Source: Clostridiales bacterium
Lineage (GTDB): Bacteria > Bacillota > Clostridia > Christensenellales > Aristaeellaceae
Reading direction: 5' to 3'
Assembly (NCBI GenBank): GCA_015056415.1
Contig: SVGJ01000008.1
Span: 18,024-82,023, forward strand
DNA: 64,000 nt
The notes under the pieces were generated by a model. It did not search any database and was not told where the DNA came from. It worked only from the letters and a program-made list of their open reading frames with translations. The translations under genes and the position numbers were made by a program. Positions 1-9,982 of this stretch are shown here, piece after piece. Each line of letters starts with the position of its first letter. Position 1 is the first letter of the stretch.

Positions 1-2
1 TC

Positions 3-782
3 AGCATCATCTGGCTGGTGCCCTTTGTGTGCATCCTGCTGCAGTCCTTCCGCGTGGAAAGCACCTGGCAGGTGGGCTACGTCATTCCCCAGAAGTGGGG
101 CTTTGACAACTACGTCAACCTTTTCCAGACGGATTTCCCCCGCTGGTATACCAACACCTTCATCGCCGCACTGGTGACGGCTGTACTGCAGACGGTCATC
201 GTGCTGTGCATGAGCTATACCCTGTCCCGTTTCCGCTTCAAGATGCGCAAGCCCCTGATGCAGTTCATGCTGATCCTGGGTATGTTCCCCGGTATGCTGA
301 CGATGATCATCCTCTACCGCGTGCTGAAGGATCTGGGCATGACGCAGGCCAACGCCGTACCCGGCCTGATCCTGGTGTACATCGCCTCCTCCGGCATGGG
401 CTACTATGTGTCCAAGGGCTTTTTTGACACGATCCCGAAGTCCCTGGATGAGGCCGCCCGCGTGGACGGCGCCACCCGCTTCCAGGTGCTGAAGAAGATC
501 ATCCTGCCGCTTTCCAAGCCCATCGTGATCTACACCATCCTGACTGCCTTCATGGGCCCCTGGGGCGATTACGTCTTCGCCCAGTACATCTCCTTTGGTA
601 CCTCCTCGGGCATGAACGTGGCCGTGGGCCTGTACCGCTGGCTGAACAAGGACCAGATCGCGAACTGCTATACCATGTTCTGCGCAGGCGGCGTGCTGGT
701 GGCCATCCCCGTTACGGTGCTGTTCATGTGCCTGCAGAAGTACTATGTCGAGGGCGTGACCGGCGGCGCCGTGAAGGGCTAA
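3..782 (+). CDS. Sugar ABC transporter permease, MalG type (5' end outside window)
   Basis: Inner-membrane permease of a CUT1-type carbohydrate importer. The open frame runs through the left edge, so the N-terminus is missing; about 260 residues are visible. Hydrophobic segments alternate with short loops, and the EAA loop that docks the ATPase is clear (core DEAARVDGATRFQVLKKI, around residue 150 of the visible part). It ends 47 bases before the MsmX-type ATPase gene, in the same direction, so the two probably share a transcript or an assembly. The substrate cannot be read from this fragment. The binding protein and first permease would be expected to the left of the window. Confidence 0.9.
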   Translation, partial: SIIWLVPFVCILLQSFRVESTWQVGYVIPQKWGFDNYVNLFQTDFPRWYTNTFIAALVTAVLQTVIVLCMSYTLSRFRFKMRKPLMQFMLILGMFPGMLTMIILYRVLKDLGMTQANAVPGLILVYIASSGMGYYVSKGFFDTIPKSLDEAARVDGATRFQVLKKIILPLSKPIVIYTILTAFMGPWGDYVFAQYISFGTSSGMNVAVGLYRWLNKDQIANCYTMFCAGGVLVAIPVTVLFMCLQKYYVEGVTGGAVKG

Positions 783-829
783 GCCGATGGCTTCACACTG
801 ATGGAAATTGAGTAAAGGAGACACAGAGT

Positions 830-1960
<1,131 letters not shown>

Positions 1961-1973
1961 GGCAAACAACAGC

Positions 1974-2005
1974 AAAGGAGCAGTCCAGCGATGGACTGCT
2001 CCTTT
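1974..2005 (+). terminator. Stem-loop after the ATPase gene
   Basis: AAAGGAGCAGTCC pairs perfectly with GGACTGCTCCTTT around a 6-base loop, 13 bases after the stop codon. The U-tract is short (TTT), so it may be a weak terminator. It lies between convergent genes and could serve both strands. Confidence 0.7.
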
Positions 2006-2017
2006 CATATTGACCGC

Positions 2018-2977
2018 TTACCTTTCCCTGGCGTACCATTCCTTCACGACCCGCTCCGCCTTTTTTCCCACGATGGAGAAGCCCATCTCCGGCTGGCGCT
2101 GGGGCAGGCGGGTATACCAATCCCACCAGAAATACCCGGCGAACCAGGGCTCGTTCCACATGGAGCGGAAGCTGGACTCGTAGAAATTGGCCTGTTCCTC
2201 CTCGTCATAGGGGAACTCGCGGTGGGTGAAGTCATAGGGCATCATGGCGCAGCCCCGGGCGCTGCGGCAACCGATCTCCATAAAGATGATCTGCTTACCC
2301 CCATTGGCCCGGGAAAGCTCCGCCAGGCGTTCCTTCCGGGCATCCCAGCGGGCGATCATGTTCTCCATGCTTTCGCCGGGCTCGTCAGCCACGCGGTAGT
2401 AGGCGGAGGTGCCAATGTAATCCACCGCGTCCCACCACTTCACGCCGAATTCCTTGCCGTGGTTGGTGTTGTACACCAGCGGCCCGTGGTACACCCTGCG
2501 CACCGCCTCGATGGCCTTGCGCCAGAATTCCTCCTTGTGCTCGGTGCCCAGCATCTCGCAGCCCACGCAGAACATCTCACAGCCGGTCTCCTCGGCGATC
2601 TCCGCGTAGTGGCAGAGGAAGGCGGTGTAGTTATCGAACCATTCCTTCCAGTAGTCCTGATCGCCCCAGTCCTTCTCCGGGAAGCCGATGTGGGCGCGCC
2701 ACACACCGTCCGCGCTGTTGACGATGGGCTTCATGCACACCTTCAGCCCCAGGGCATGGAGCTTATTGGCGGCGGTGGTCACATCCTTATCCGTAACGGT
2801 ATAGCGGTAGTCGGGGCGGATCTGCGTGGAATAGAAATGATCCTGCCGGATCACAAAGGCCAGGGCCGCCCAGTCGCCTCCCAGGCCTGCCAGGCGCTCC
2901 ATGGAGGCCGCTGCCTCCTCTGTCTGATATGCGCCCCGGCGGCCGTCAAAGCCATAGGTAAATCCCTTGATAAACAT
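2018..2977 (-). CDS. GH113-like glycoside hydrolase (beta-mannanase-type)
   Basis: A 319-residue protein without a signal peptide, about the length of GH113 beta-mannanases. It has the (beta/alpha)8 pattern. A candidate acid/base Glu lies in MFCVGCEML and a candidate nucleophile in IIFMEIGCRS; other aromatic stretches (WWDAVDYIGTSAYY, GYFFWWDWY-like) fit a sugar cleft. The start at 2977 has GGAAAGGATG upstream, whereas the open frame extends 125 codons further without a ribosome site. It is convergent with the ABC genes and divergent from the response regulator. GH113 is assigned by remembered family features, so a related clan GH-A family is possible. The lack of a signal suggests it acts on imported oligosaccharides. 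Confidence 0.75.
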   Translation of the reverse strand: MFIKGFTYGFDGRRGAYQTEEAAASMERLAGLGGDWAALAFVIRQDHFYSTQIRPDYRYTVTDKDVTTAANKLHALGLKVCMKPIVNSADGVWRAHIGFPEKDWGDQDYWKEWFDNYTAFLCHYAEIAEETGCEMFCVGCEMLGTEHKEEFWRKAIEAVRRVYHGPLVYNTNHGKEFGVKWWDAVDYIGTSAYYRVADEPGESMENMIARWDARKERLAELSRANGGKQIIFMEIGCRSARGCAMMPYDFTHREFPYDEEEQANFYESSFRSMWNEPWFAGYFWWDWYTRLPQRQPEMGFSIVGKKAERVVKEWYARER

Positions 2978-3062
2978 GGATATACATCCTTTCCAGCGGC
3001 ATGCCGCCAGATGATTTGCTGTGTATATTCCATGCATCCAGCGTGAATTCCTACTTGTCCGC

Positions 3063-3090
3063 TTGCTTATTGCCCAAAAAGCGGTATAAT
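3063..3090 (+). promoter_or_regulatory. Promoter of the YesN-like regulator gene
   Basis: TTGCTT, a 16-base spacer and a perfect TATAAT, 56 bases before the start codon. Confidence 0.65.
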
Positions 3091-3145
3091 AAATGTAGTA
3101 TGTTACCGGAAATCTGCGCGCATCTGTCGGGAAGGAGGCAAGCAT

Positions 3146-4738
3146 ATGTATCAGGTATTTGTCGTGGAGGACGAGCTGCTCATCCGCCAGAGCATCCGCA
3201 ACGTGATCGAAAGCATGCCCGGCCCCTTCGCCTTCTGCGGCGAGGCCTCCGATGGCGAGATGGCCCTTTCCATGATGCAGGACCTGATGCCGGACATCGT
3301 GATCACCGACATCCGCATGCCCTTCCTGGACGGCTTTGAGCTGATCCGCCACGCCAAGGCCATGATGCCCTGGCTGAAGATCATCATCCTCAGCGGCTAT
3401 GGGGATTTTGAATCCGCGCAGAAGGCCATTTCTCTGGGCGTGGACCAGTATCTGCTCAAACCCATCCGTTCAGCGGAGCTGACCAGGGTCATCCAGGATA
3501 TGGCCCACCAGATCGACGAAGGTAAAACAAAAAGCACCCTGCCCCGGGGCTACGACCAGGACGAGGTGCAGCACGCCCTGCGCCAGCACTTCATGCAGCA
3601 GCTGCTCTTTGGCGGGCTGAACACCGCCACCCTGCTGGAGCGCGCCCGCGCGCTGGAGCTGGATATCGTCAGGCCCTATTATCAGCTGGTGCTGTTCAGC
3701 TTCAGCCAGGAGGAATTTGATTATCAGACCTCCCGCTTCGCCATCCAGAACCTCCTGCAGGAGCTGAATATGCCCCTGTATTACTTCAACGAATCCAACC
3801 AGCTCACCGTGCTGTGCGACGGCCAGGATACCGACAGCCTGAGCGAGAAGGTCTATCAGTTCATCAATATTCTCCGGCATGAACTGAAAGAGCTGTGCCC
3901 CACCATCACCACGGTGGTGGCCGGCGTGGTGCAGCGGCTCAGCGGCGTGTGCGGCGCCTATAATACCGCCGCCGACCTGCTCAAGAAGGTCTACGGCGTC
4001 TCGGTGGGACAGGTAGTGGACGTGAACGACACCGCCCAGATCGCCGCCGAAATGATCGAGCTGGACGATCCCTTCGGCGAGGAATTCCAGCAGCGGCTGC
4101 AGTACGCCTCCGCCAAGGACGTACCCGAGCTGGTGGACAGCGTGCTGGCCAGCCCCGAGGGCAGCAGGTTCAACAGTATGCTCATGCGCTACTACGCGCT
4201 GATCGATATCCTCAGGATCGCCAGCCAGCAGATCGCCCGGGCAACCCCCGGCGTGGACGCCAAGGACATCGCCACCCGGCTCAGCAGCCAGCACAACATC
4301 TTCGCCGCCTCCGGCAGGCTGGACAGCTTCCGCCAGACGGCGGTGGAGCTTTTGCAGCAGGCGACCAGCATGAAGCAGGAAAATCCCGCCAACATCAAAT
4401 ACAGCCACGTCATCAGCAGGGCTGAAAAATACGTGGCTGAGAATTATTGCGATCCAAATATCTCCCTGATCAGCGTGGCGAAATACGTGGGGCTCAGCTC
4501 GGCGCATTTCAGCACCGTTTTCTCGCAGACGCTGGGGCGCTCCTTCATCAACTACCTCACCGCCATGCGCATCGAGCGGGCCAAGGAGCTGCTCGCCACC
4601 ACCAACCTGAAGCTCTCCACCATTGCCATGGAGATCGGCTACAACGAGCCGAATTACTTCAGCCACGTCTTCCGCAAGCTGGAGGGCATCACCCCCAAGG
4701 AATACCGCAACCGCATGTCACTCAATGCCGATCAGTAA
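3146..4738 (+). CDS. YesN-type response regulator with AraC output domain
   Basis: Cytoplasmic transcription regulator of 530 residues. An N-terminal receiver (residues 1-125) has the acidic pocket ED near residue 9, the phospho-acceptor Asp in IVITDIRMPF and the conserved Lys in YLLKPI. A middle region of about 280 residues is typical of YesN proteins. The C-terminal AraC helix-turn-helix pair is residues 430-525 (ISVAKYVGLSSAHFSTVF, then YNEPNYFSHVFRKLEGITP). The start has GAAGGAGG upstream. The predicted partner kinase and a sugar-binding lipoprotein are encoded convergently, and the stop codon overlaps the end of the lipoprotein gene by 7 bases. It probably activates the importer at 7.4 kb (inference). 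Confidence 0.93.
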   Translation: MYQVFVVEDELLIRQSIRNVIESMPGPFAFCGEASDGEMALSMMQDLMPDIVITDIRMPFLDGFELIRHAKAMMPWLKIIILSGYGDFESAQKAISLGVDQYLLKPIRSAELTRVIQDMAHQIDEGKTKSTLPRGYDQDEVQHALRQHFMQQLLFGGLNTATLLERARALELDIVRPYYQLVLFSFSQEEFDYQTSRFAIQNLLQELNMPLYYFNESNQLTVLCDGQDTDSLSEKVYQFINILRHELKELCPTITTVVAGVVQRLSGVCGAYNTAADLLKKVYGVSVGQVVDVNDTAQIAAEMIELDDPFGEEFQQRLQYASAKDVPELVDSVLASPEGSRFNSMLMRYYALIDILRIASQQIARATPGVDAKDIATRLSSQHNIFAASGRLDSFRQTAVELLQQATSMKQENPANIKYSHVISRAEKYVAENYCDPNISLISVAKYVGLSSAHFSTVFSQTLGRSFINYLTAMRIERAKELLATTNLKLSTIAMEIGYNEPNYFSHVFRKLEGITPKEYRNRMSLNADQ

Positions 4739-5703
4739 CCCCGGCCGTCCATGATCTCACGGGTGATGGTGGCAGCGTCGAAGGCGCTTTCCTCCACATA
4801 GGTGAGCTTGGGCGGCTTGCCCCCGGCCTCAAGCTTTTCGATGATAGCCTGCACCCGGGGGCCATGGAGGGGATTGCACTCCACATCGTAGCTGATTTCC
4901 CCCTGCATGACCATCTCCAGCGCGGCACGGCTGGCGTCAAAGGAAATGATCGTCACGTCCCTGCCGGGGACCAGGCCCGCGTTCTTCAGGGCGTCAATGG
5001 CGCCGTAGGCCATGTTGTCGTTTTCGGAATAAATCACATCAAATCCGATTTTCCGGGCCAGGAGAGCTTCCACGAGCTCCTGGCCTTTTGCCTGCGTAAA
5101 ATCCCCGGTGTTCCGGTAGACCAGCTTCCACGCGGGATGCTCGTCAAGGCCCGCGTCCAGCCCCTGGGTGCGCCCCAGCTGGGCAGAGGAACCAATGTTG
5201 CCCTGCAGGTGTACGATGCGGATGGGCTCATCGCCAAAGTGCCGGCTCATCCAGCGCACCGCGTTGTCGCCCTCCTTGCGGAAGTCGGATCCGATCCAGC
5301 AGGTGAACAGGCTGTCGTCCTCCACCTCGATCATCCTGTCCACAATGATCACCGGCACGCCCGCGGCCTTGGCTTCCGCCAGCACGGTATCCCAGCCTTT
5401 TTCGGTGGTGGGGGCCAGGACGATGTAGTCCACGCCCTGGTGGATGAAATTGCGGATGGCCGTGATCTGCCGCTCTTGCTTCTGCTGCGCGTCGTCGATG
5501 ATAAGACGGTAGCCATTCGCCTCCGAAAGGGCTTGCTGCATGCTGCGGGTGTTGGCATTGCGCCAGTCGCTCTCCGCGCCCACCTGCGAGAAGCCTACCA
5601 CGATCATATCTTCATAGGTCTCCACATCCGCCGCCGGCGTAGGCGCACAGCCGGTGAGCAGCAGCGCCGCAAGGATGCAGAGAAGGATCATCATTCGTTT
5701 CAC
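4732..5703 (-). CDS. Sugar-binding lipoprotein, probable sensory partner of the kinase
   Basis: A 323-residue type I periplasmic-binding-fold lipoprotein with lipobox LLLTGC at residues 14-19. It resembles YtfQ-type furanose-binding proteins and is clearly paralogous to the transport binding protein at 7386 (shared patterns GVDYI/GVDYL, GWDTVLA/GWDAVLA, VDRMIE/FDRMID, SENDNMA/AENDGMA). It is cotranscribed with the kinase, sharing an ATGA overlap at 5700-5703. No permease or ATPase is attached to it. This arrangement matches known three-component sugar sensors such as clostridial XylFII-LytS-YesN, where a binding protein feeds ligand information to the kinase. The sensory role is inference from context; the fold is clear. 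Confidence 0.85.
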   Translation of the reverse strand: MKRMMILLCILAALLLTGCAPTPAADVETYEDMIVVGFSQVGAESDWRNANTRSMQQALSEANGYRLIIDDAQQKQERQITAIRNFIHQGVDYIVLAPTTEKGWDTVLAEAKAAGVPVIIVDRMIEVEDDSLFTCWIGSDFRKEGDNAVRWMSRHFGDEPIRIVHLQGNIGSSAQLGRTQGLDAGLDEHPAWKLVYRNTGDFTQAKGQELVEALLARKIGFDVIYSENDNMAYGAIDALKNAGLVPGRDVTIISFDASRAALEMVMQGEISYDVECNPLHGPRVQAIIEKLEAGGKPPKLTYVEESAFDAATITREIMDGRGY

Positions 5704-7151
5704 GGTGCAGTGTTCTCCTTTCCGGTGGTGCGGGTCTGGGGCAGGCGGATGGACACGGTGGATCCCTTGCCCACGCTGCTTTCAAAGAACAGGCCATAGG
5801 GCTCGCCGCAGTACAGGCGGATGCGCTTGTGCACGTTCACCAGGCCCAGGCCTGTGTGGCGGTCCTCATAGATGCCGGCCTGCAGGACGCGCACCTGCTC
5901 CTCATCCATGCCCGCGCCGTTATCGGTGACCTTTAAGAGCAAATCATTGCCGTCAGCCTCGCCGGTGACGGTGATGGTGCCCATGCCCCGGCGGTTCTTG
6001 ATGCCGTGGTAGAGGGCGTTTTCCACCAGGGGCTGAAGGATCAGCTTAGGTACCCTGCAGTCCAGCAGTTCCTCGGGAATGCGGATCTCATAGCGCAGAA
6101 TGTCGCTGTAGCGGATCTGCTGGATCTCCAGATAGCTGGCGACCTGGGTACGCTCCGCGTCCAGGGAAATAATGTCCTCGCCCTTGTTCAACGAATTCCG
6201 GAAGAAGGTGGAAAGGCTGGTCACCATGGTCACCACGTCCTCCTCGCGCTGGCTCTCGGCCAGGATGGCGATGGAGTCCAGCGTATTATAGAGGAAGTGC
6301 GGGTTGATCTGCGCCTGCAGAAGCTCCAGCTCCGCCCGGTGCAGCGAGCGCTGATCCTCGATCTGCTTGGCCATGAGCGCGTCTACCCGGCGGGCCATTT
6401 CGTTAAAGCCGCTGTCCAGCGTCTGCAGCTCGGTGATGTGGGTCTCCAGGGGCCGGCTGGTAAAGTCACCCTCGCCAAACTGCTGCGCCTTGCGGGAAAG
6501 CGCGCCGATAGGCCCGGTGATCCGCTTGGTCACGCGAACGGAATACCACGCCATGGCCAGCGTCAGCACGACCACGCCCGCCGTCACCACGATGATCACC
6601 GCCGTCACCTGCGCGCTGATCGACCCCTGCAGCCTGGCCAGCTCACGCACCTCATCATCGATGAAATCGTGCATATAGGTCTCGATCAGCTTGGTCAGGC
6701 CGGTCTCGCCGCGGATATTGCGCTCCAGCAGCTCCATGCGCAGATCGTAGGATTCCTCCAGGGCGATCTCCTTCATATAAGTGCGAAGGTTTTCGCACAT
6801 ATCCAGCATACTCTGTACACGCCAGCGGTTATCGCGCAGGGTGGTGGTGTTTTCCAGGCGGCGGAGCACCGCCTCGGCGTCGTCCAGGACCGCCATGGGC
6901 AGATCCTCCACCGAAGCGTCGCCGCGGGGCCGGATCACATGATTGTACATCCCCGAATCCAGCTGCGTTTTGAATTCCTGGTTGAAGTCCGCAGCGATAT
7001 TGGCGCTTTGCAGCACGCCGGTATACTGATTATTGATGGAAAGCAGCATGACGATCAGCACCACAATGATGGCGCCCATCACCGGCAAAACCGTCAGCAG
7101 CAGCCGCTTGATCTGCTGCTCGATGCTGCGACCGGGCTGGATTCTCTTCAT
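5700..7151 (-). CDS. YesM/LytS-type sensor histidine kinase
   Basis: Membrane kinase of 483 residues. A first transmembrane helix lies near residues 17-38, then an extracytoplasmic region of about 135 residues, a second helix (VTAVIIVVTAGVVVLTLAMA), a HAMP linker, a His_kinase domain with the phospho-acceptor in QINPHFLYNTLD, and a HATPase_c domain (N box NALYHGIKN, G box DNGAGM and GLGLVNV). The ATG at 7151 has AGAGGTG six bases upstream and is preferred over a GTG three codons earlier. It lies upstream of the sugar-binding lipoprotein gene, and the cognate YesN-like regulator is convergent. It probably senses a sugar through that lipoprotein. Confidence 0.92.
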   Translation of the reverse strand: MKRIQPGRSIEQQIKRLLLTVLPVMGAIIVVLIVMLLSINNQYTGVLQSANIAADFNQEFKTQLDSGMYNHVIRPRGDASVEDLPMAVLDDAEAVLRRLENTTTLRDNRWRVQSMLDMCENLRTYMKEIALEESYDLRMELLERNIRGETGLTKLIETYMHDFIDDEVRELARLQGSISAQVTAVIIVVTAGVVVLTLAMAWYSVRVTKRITGPIGALSRKAQQFGEGDFTSRPLETHITELQTLDSGFNEMARRVDALMAKQIEDQRSLHRAELELLQAQINPHFLYNTLDSIAILAESQREEDVVTMVTSLSTFFRNSLNKGEDIISLDAERTQVASYLEIQQIRYSDILRYEIRIPEELLDCRVPKLILQPLVENALYHGIKNRRGMGTITVTGEADGNDLLLKVTDNGAGMDEEQVRVLQAGIYEDRHTGLGLVNVHKRIRLYCGEPYGLFFESSVGKGSTVSIRLPQTRTTGKENTAP

Positions 7152-7298
7152 GGCATACACCTCTGAAAGATATTATATCATGGTTTGGCGGCTATGGGCG
7201 CAATGCCGAAAAAATGTATCATCAATCGAAAGTATTTTTCATTTTTTGCCTTTGGAAGGAAAAACGTCCAAAAATGTTTCTAATAACTTTGAAAAAAT

Positions 7299-7331
7299 TT
7301 GAATGTAACCGGAAGTGTTTTCATATACAAT
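7299..7331 (+). promoter_or_regulatory. Candidate activated promoter of the YtfQ-like operon
   Basis: TACAAT at 7326-7331 lies 54 bases before the start codon. The only -35-like hexamer, TTGAAT, is 21 bases away, which is too far for good unassisted recognition. The upstream 100 bases are AT-rich with repeated A/T tracts, as expected for a promoter that needs an AraC-type activator. Speculative. Confidence 0.4.
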
Positions 7332-7385
7332 AACAGTAACAGGTCCATCCGATTGGACAAAGAGAAAAAACAGGAGGAATGAACC

Positions 7386-8348
7386 ATGAAGAAGTTTGCC
7401 GCCCTGCTGCTTGCGATGCTGCTGGTGCTGACCATGACCATTGGCTCCGCCATGGCCGAGATCACCGTTGGTATCGTGAACAACCCCCCGTCCGAGTCCG
7501 GCTACCGTGAAGCCAACGTGAAGGACTTCGAGGCTGTGTTCTCCGCCGAGAACGGCTACACCGCCAAGACCTACTACTCCCTGAAGAACGACGAGCAGCT
7601 GTCCGCCGCTCAGCAGTTCATCACCGATGGCGTTGACTACCTGCTGATCTCCGCTGCCGAGACCACCGGTTGGGACGCCGTGCTGGCCTCCGCCCAGGAG
7701 AACGGCATCCCCGTGTTCCTGTTCGACCGTATGATCGATTGCGACGAGAGCCTGTATGAGGCCGCCGTCGTTTCCGACATGGCGAACCAGGGCAAGCTGG
7801 CCGTGGAATGGCTGATCGCCCAGAACCTGGAAGCTTACAACATCATCCACATTCAGGGTGCCATGGGCTCCGACGCTCAGATCGGCCGCACCGGCGCTCT
7901 GGACGAGCAGGTCAAGGGCAACGACAACTGGAAGCTCGTTGTGCAGCAGACCGCTACCTGGGACGAAGCTGAAGCCAAGAAGATCACCGAGTCCGTGATC
8001 AACTCCAAGGAAGCCTTCAACATCATCTACGCCGAGAACGACGGCATGGCCAAGGGCGCTGTGGCTGCCCTGGACGACGCTGGCATCTCCCACGGCGTGG
8101 GCAAGGACGTCATCGTGATGGGCTTCGACTGCAACCGTTGGGCTCTTCGCGAACTGCTGGCCGGCAACTGGAACTACGACGGTCAGTGCTCTCCCTTCCA
8201 GGCTCAGGTCATCAGCGATCTGATCCAGAAGCTGGAAGCCGGCGAAGACCTGGCCCTGGAGTCCAAGAAGATCATCTCTGAGGAGAAGGGCTTCGACGCC
8301 ACCACCATCACCCAGGAAGACATCGACACCTACGGCCTGGGCGAGTAA
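7386..8348 (+). CDS. Sugar ABC transporter substrate-binding protein, YtfQ-like
   Basis: Secreted binding protein of 320 residues with a signal peptide (MKKFAALLLAMLLVLTMTIG, cleavage near AMA-EI). It has the type I periplasmic-binding fold. The pattern SESGYREAN matches the ligand-binding start of YtfQ, which binds galactofuranose in E. coli. No lipobox is present. Codon use is strongly biased (CTG, GCC, AAG, GTT), typical of a highly expressed protein. It heads an operon with an ATPase and two permeases and is paralogous to the sensory lipoprotein on the other side of the intergenic region. The substrate is inferred to be a furanose such as galactofuranose or arabinofuranose, given the downstream GH51 gene. 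Confidence 0.92.
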   Translation: MKKFAALLLAMLLVLTMTIGSAMAEITVGIVNNPPSESGYREANVKDFEAVFSAENGYTAKTYYSLKNDEQLSAAQQFITDGVDYLLISAAETTGWDAVLASAQENGIPVFLFDRMIDCDESLYEAAVVSDMANQGKLAVEWLIAQNLEAYNIIHIQGAMGSDAQIGRTGALDEQVKGNDNWKLVVQQTATWDEAEAKKITESVINSKEAFNIIYAENDGMAKGAVAALDDAGISHGVGKDVIVMGFDCNRWALRELLAGNWNYDGQCSPFQAQVISDLIQKLEAGEDLALESKKIISEEKGFDATTITQEDIDTYGLGE

Positions 8349-8384
8349 TCATCGCTTAAAGATGTAACCAACAAGTAAAACCCT

Positions 8385-8428
8385 GCGCGGTGCGGTCTGT
8401 GTGGAGTGATCCGCAAGCCGCACCGCGC
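8385..8428 (+). terminator. Intra-operon stem-loop between binding protein and ATPase genes
   Basis: GCGCGGTGCGG pairs perfectly with CCGCACCGCGC around a 22-base loop. There is no long U-tract, so it more likely stabilises the upstream mRNA or partly terminates, keeping binding protein levels above those of the membrane components. Confidence 0.65.
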
Positions 8429-8473
8429 TTCTCGGCTTATTCCGGAAGGCCCAGCATGGAAGGAGGAACGTGT

Positions 8474-9982
8474 ATGCAAAACGAGGTCGTTTTGTCTATG
8501 CGTGGTATCGGCAAATCATTCCCGGGCGTAAGAGCCCTGCACAACGTGGATTTCACCCTCCGCAAGGGCGAGGTCCACGCGCTCATGGGCGAAAACGGCG
8601 CGGGTAAATCCACCCTGATCAAGGTGCTCACCGGCGTTTACACCAAGGACGCCGGTACCATCCATCTGGACGGCGTGGAGGGCGAGGTCTCCATCCGCTC
8701 CCCCCAGGACGCCCAGAGAGCCGGCATCAGCACCGTGTATCAGGAGATCACGCTTTGCCCCAACCTGACCGTGGCGGAGAATATGTTCATCGGCCGCAGC
8801 AGGAACCCCTTCGTCAGCCGCCGCAATATGGAGAAGCGCGCCGGCAAGCTCCTTCAAAGCCTGGGCATTCCCGCCCGGCCCAAGCAGCAGCTGGGCAGCT
8901 GCTCTCTGGCCGTGCAGCAGATGGTCGCCATCGCCCGCGCGGTGGACATGCAGTGCAAGGTGCTCATCCTGGACGAGCCTACCTCCTCCCTGGATGACCA
9001 GGAGGTGGAGATGCTCTTCGGCCTCATGCGCGACCTGAAGTCCCGCGGCGTGGGCATCATCTTCGTGACCCACTTCCTGGAGCAGGTCTATGCCGTCAGC
9101 GACCGTATCACCGTGCTGCGCAATGGCGAGCTGGTGGGCGAGTATGAGGTGGAAAACCTGCCCCAGGTGGAGCTGGTCTCCAAGATGATGGGCAAGGAAC
9201 TGGAGGGCCTGAGCGATCTGGTGCGGGATGATACGCCCGTGGCAGACGACTCCACCCCCGTGTACGAATCCGCCCGCCTTTCCAGCGCCGCAGGCGTGAA
9301 TCCCTTTGATTTTGCCATCCGTAAAGGCGAGGTCAACGGCTTCACGGGCCTGCTTGGCTCCGGCCGCAGCGAAAGCGTGCGCGCCATCTTTGGCGCCGAC
9401 CGCGTCACCGGCGGCAAGGTCTGGATCGATGGCAAGAAGGTGAAGATCCACAAGCCCATCAACGCCATGAAGCATGGCATCGGCTACCTGCCCGAGGACC
9501 GCAAGGACGACGGCATCATCGCCGACCTTTCCGTGCGTGATAACATCATCCTGGCGCTGCAGGTGCAGAAGGGCTTCTTCCATCCCTTCTCCAAGGCGGA
9601 GGCAGAGGCCTTTGCCGATGAATACATCAAGGCGCTGGAGATCAAGACCGCTTCCTCCGATACGCCCATCAAATCCCTTTCCGGCGGCAACCAGCAAAAG
9701 GTCATCCTGGCCCGGTGGCTGCTCACCCACCCCAAGTACCTGATCCTGGACGAGCCCACCCGCGGCATCGACGTGGGCACCAAAACGGAGATCCAGCGTC
9801 TGGTGCGCAAGCTGGCCGAAGAGGGCATGAGTGTGACCTTCATTTCCTCGGAGATCGAGGAGATGCTGCGCACCTGCTCCCGCCTGATCGTCATGCGCGA
9901 CAGGCACATCGTGGGTGAGCTGCGCGGCACCGGACTGACCCAGGACAACGTGATGCGGACGATCGCAGGAGGTGCAGACTGA
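8474..9982 (+). CDS. Sugar ABC transporter ATPase, YtfR/RbsA type (two nucleotide-binding domains)
   Basis: CUT2-type ATPase of 502 residues with two fused nucleotide-binding domains. The first has Walker A GENGAGKST, a degenerate signature SLAVQQMVAIARA and Walker B VLILDEPTSSLDD. The second has a degenerate Walker A (GLLGSGRSES), intact signature LSGGNQQKV and Walker B LILDEPTRGIDVG, as usual in the RbsA/YtfR family. The start at 8474 has AGGAGG seven bases upstream; an in-frame ATG at 8390 lies inside the intergenic stem-loop and is rejected. The stop codon overlaps the following permease start (TGATG). Confidence 0.94.
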   Translation: MQNEVVLSMRGIGKSFPGVRALHNVDFTLRKGEVHALMGENGAGKSTLIKVLTGVYTKDAGTIHLDGVEGEVSIRSPQDAQRAGISTVYQEITLCPNLTVAENMFIGRSRNPFVSRRNMEKRAGKLLQSLGIPARPKQQLGSCSLAVQQMVAIARAVDMQCKVLILDEPTSSLDDQEVEMLFGLMRDLKSRGVGIIFVTHFLEQVYAVSDRITVLRNGELVGEYEVENLPQVELVSKMMGKELEGLSDLVRDDTPVADDSTPVYESARLSSAAGVNPFDFAIRKGEVNGFTGLLGSGRSESVRAIFGADRVTGGKVWIDGKKVKIHKPINAMKHGIGYLPEDRKDDGIIADLSVRDNIILALQVQKGFFHPFSKAEAEAFADEYIKALEIKTASSDTPIKSLSGGNQQKVILARWLLTHPKYLILDEPTRGIDVGTKTEIQRLVRKLAEEGMSVTFISSEIEEMLRTCSRLIVMRDRHIVGELRGTGLTQDNVMRTIAGGAD

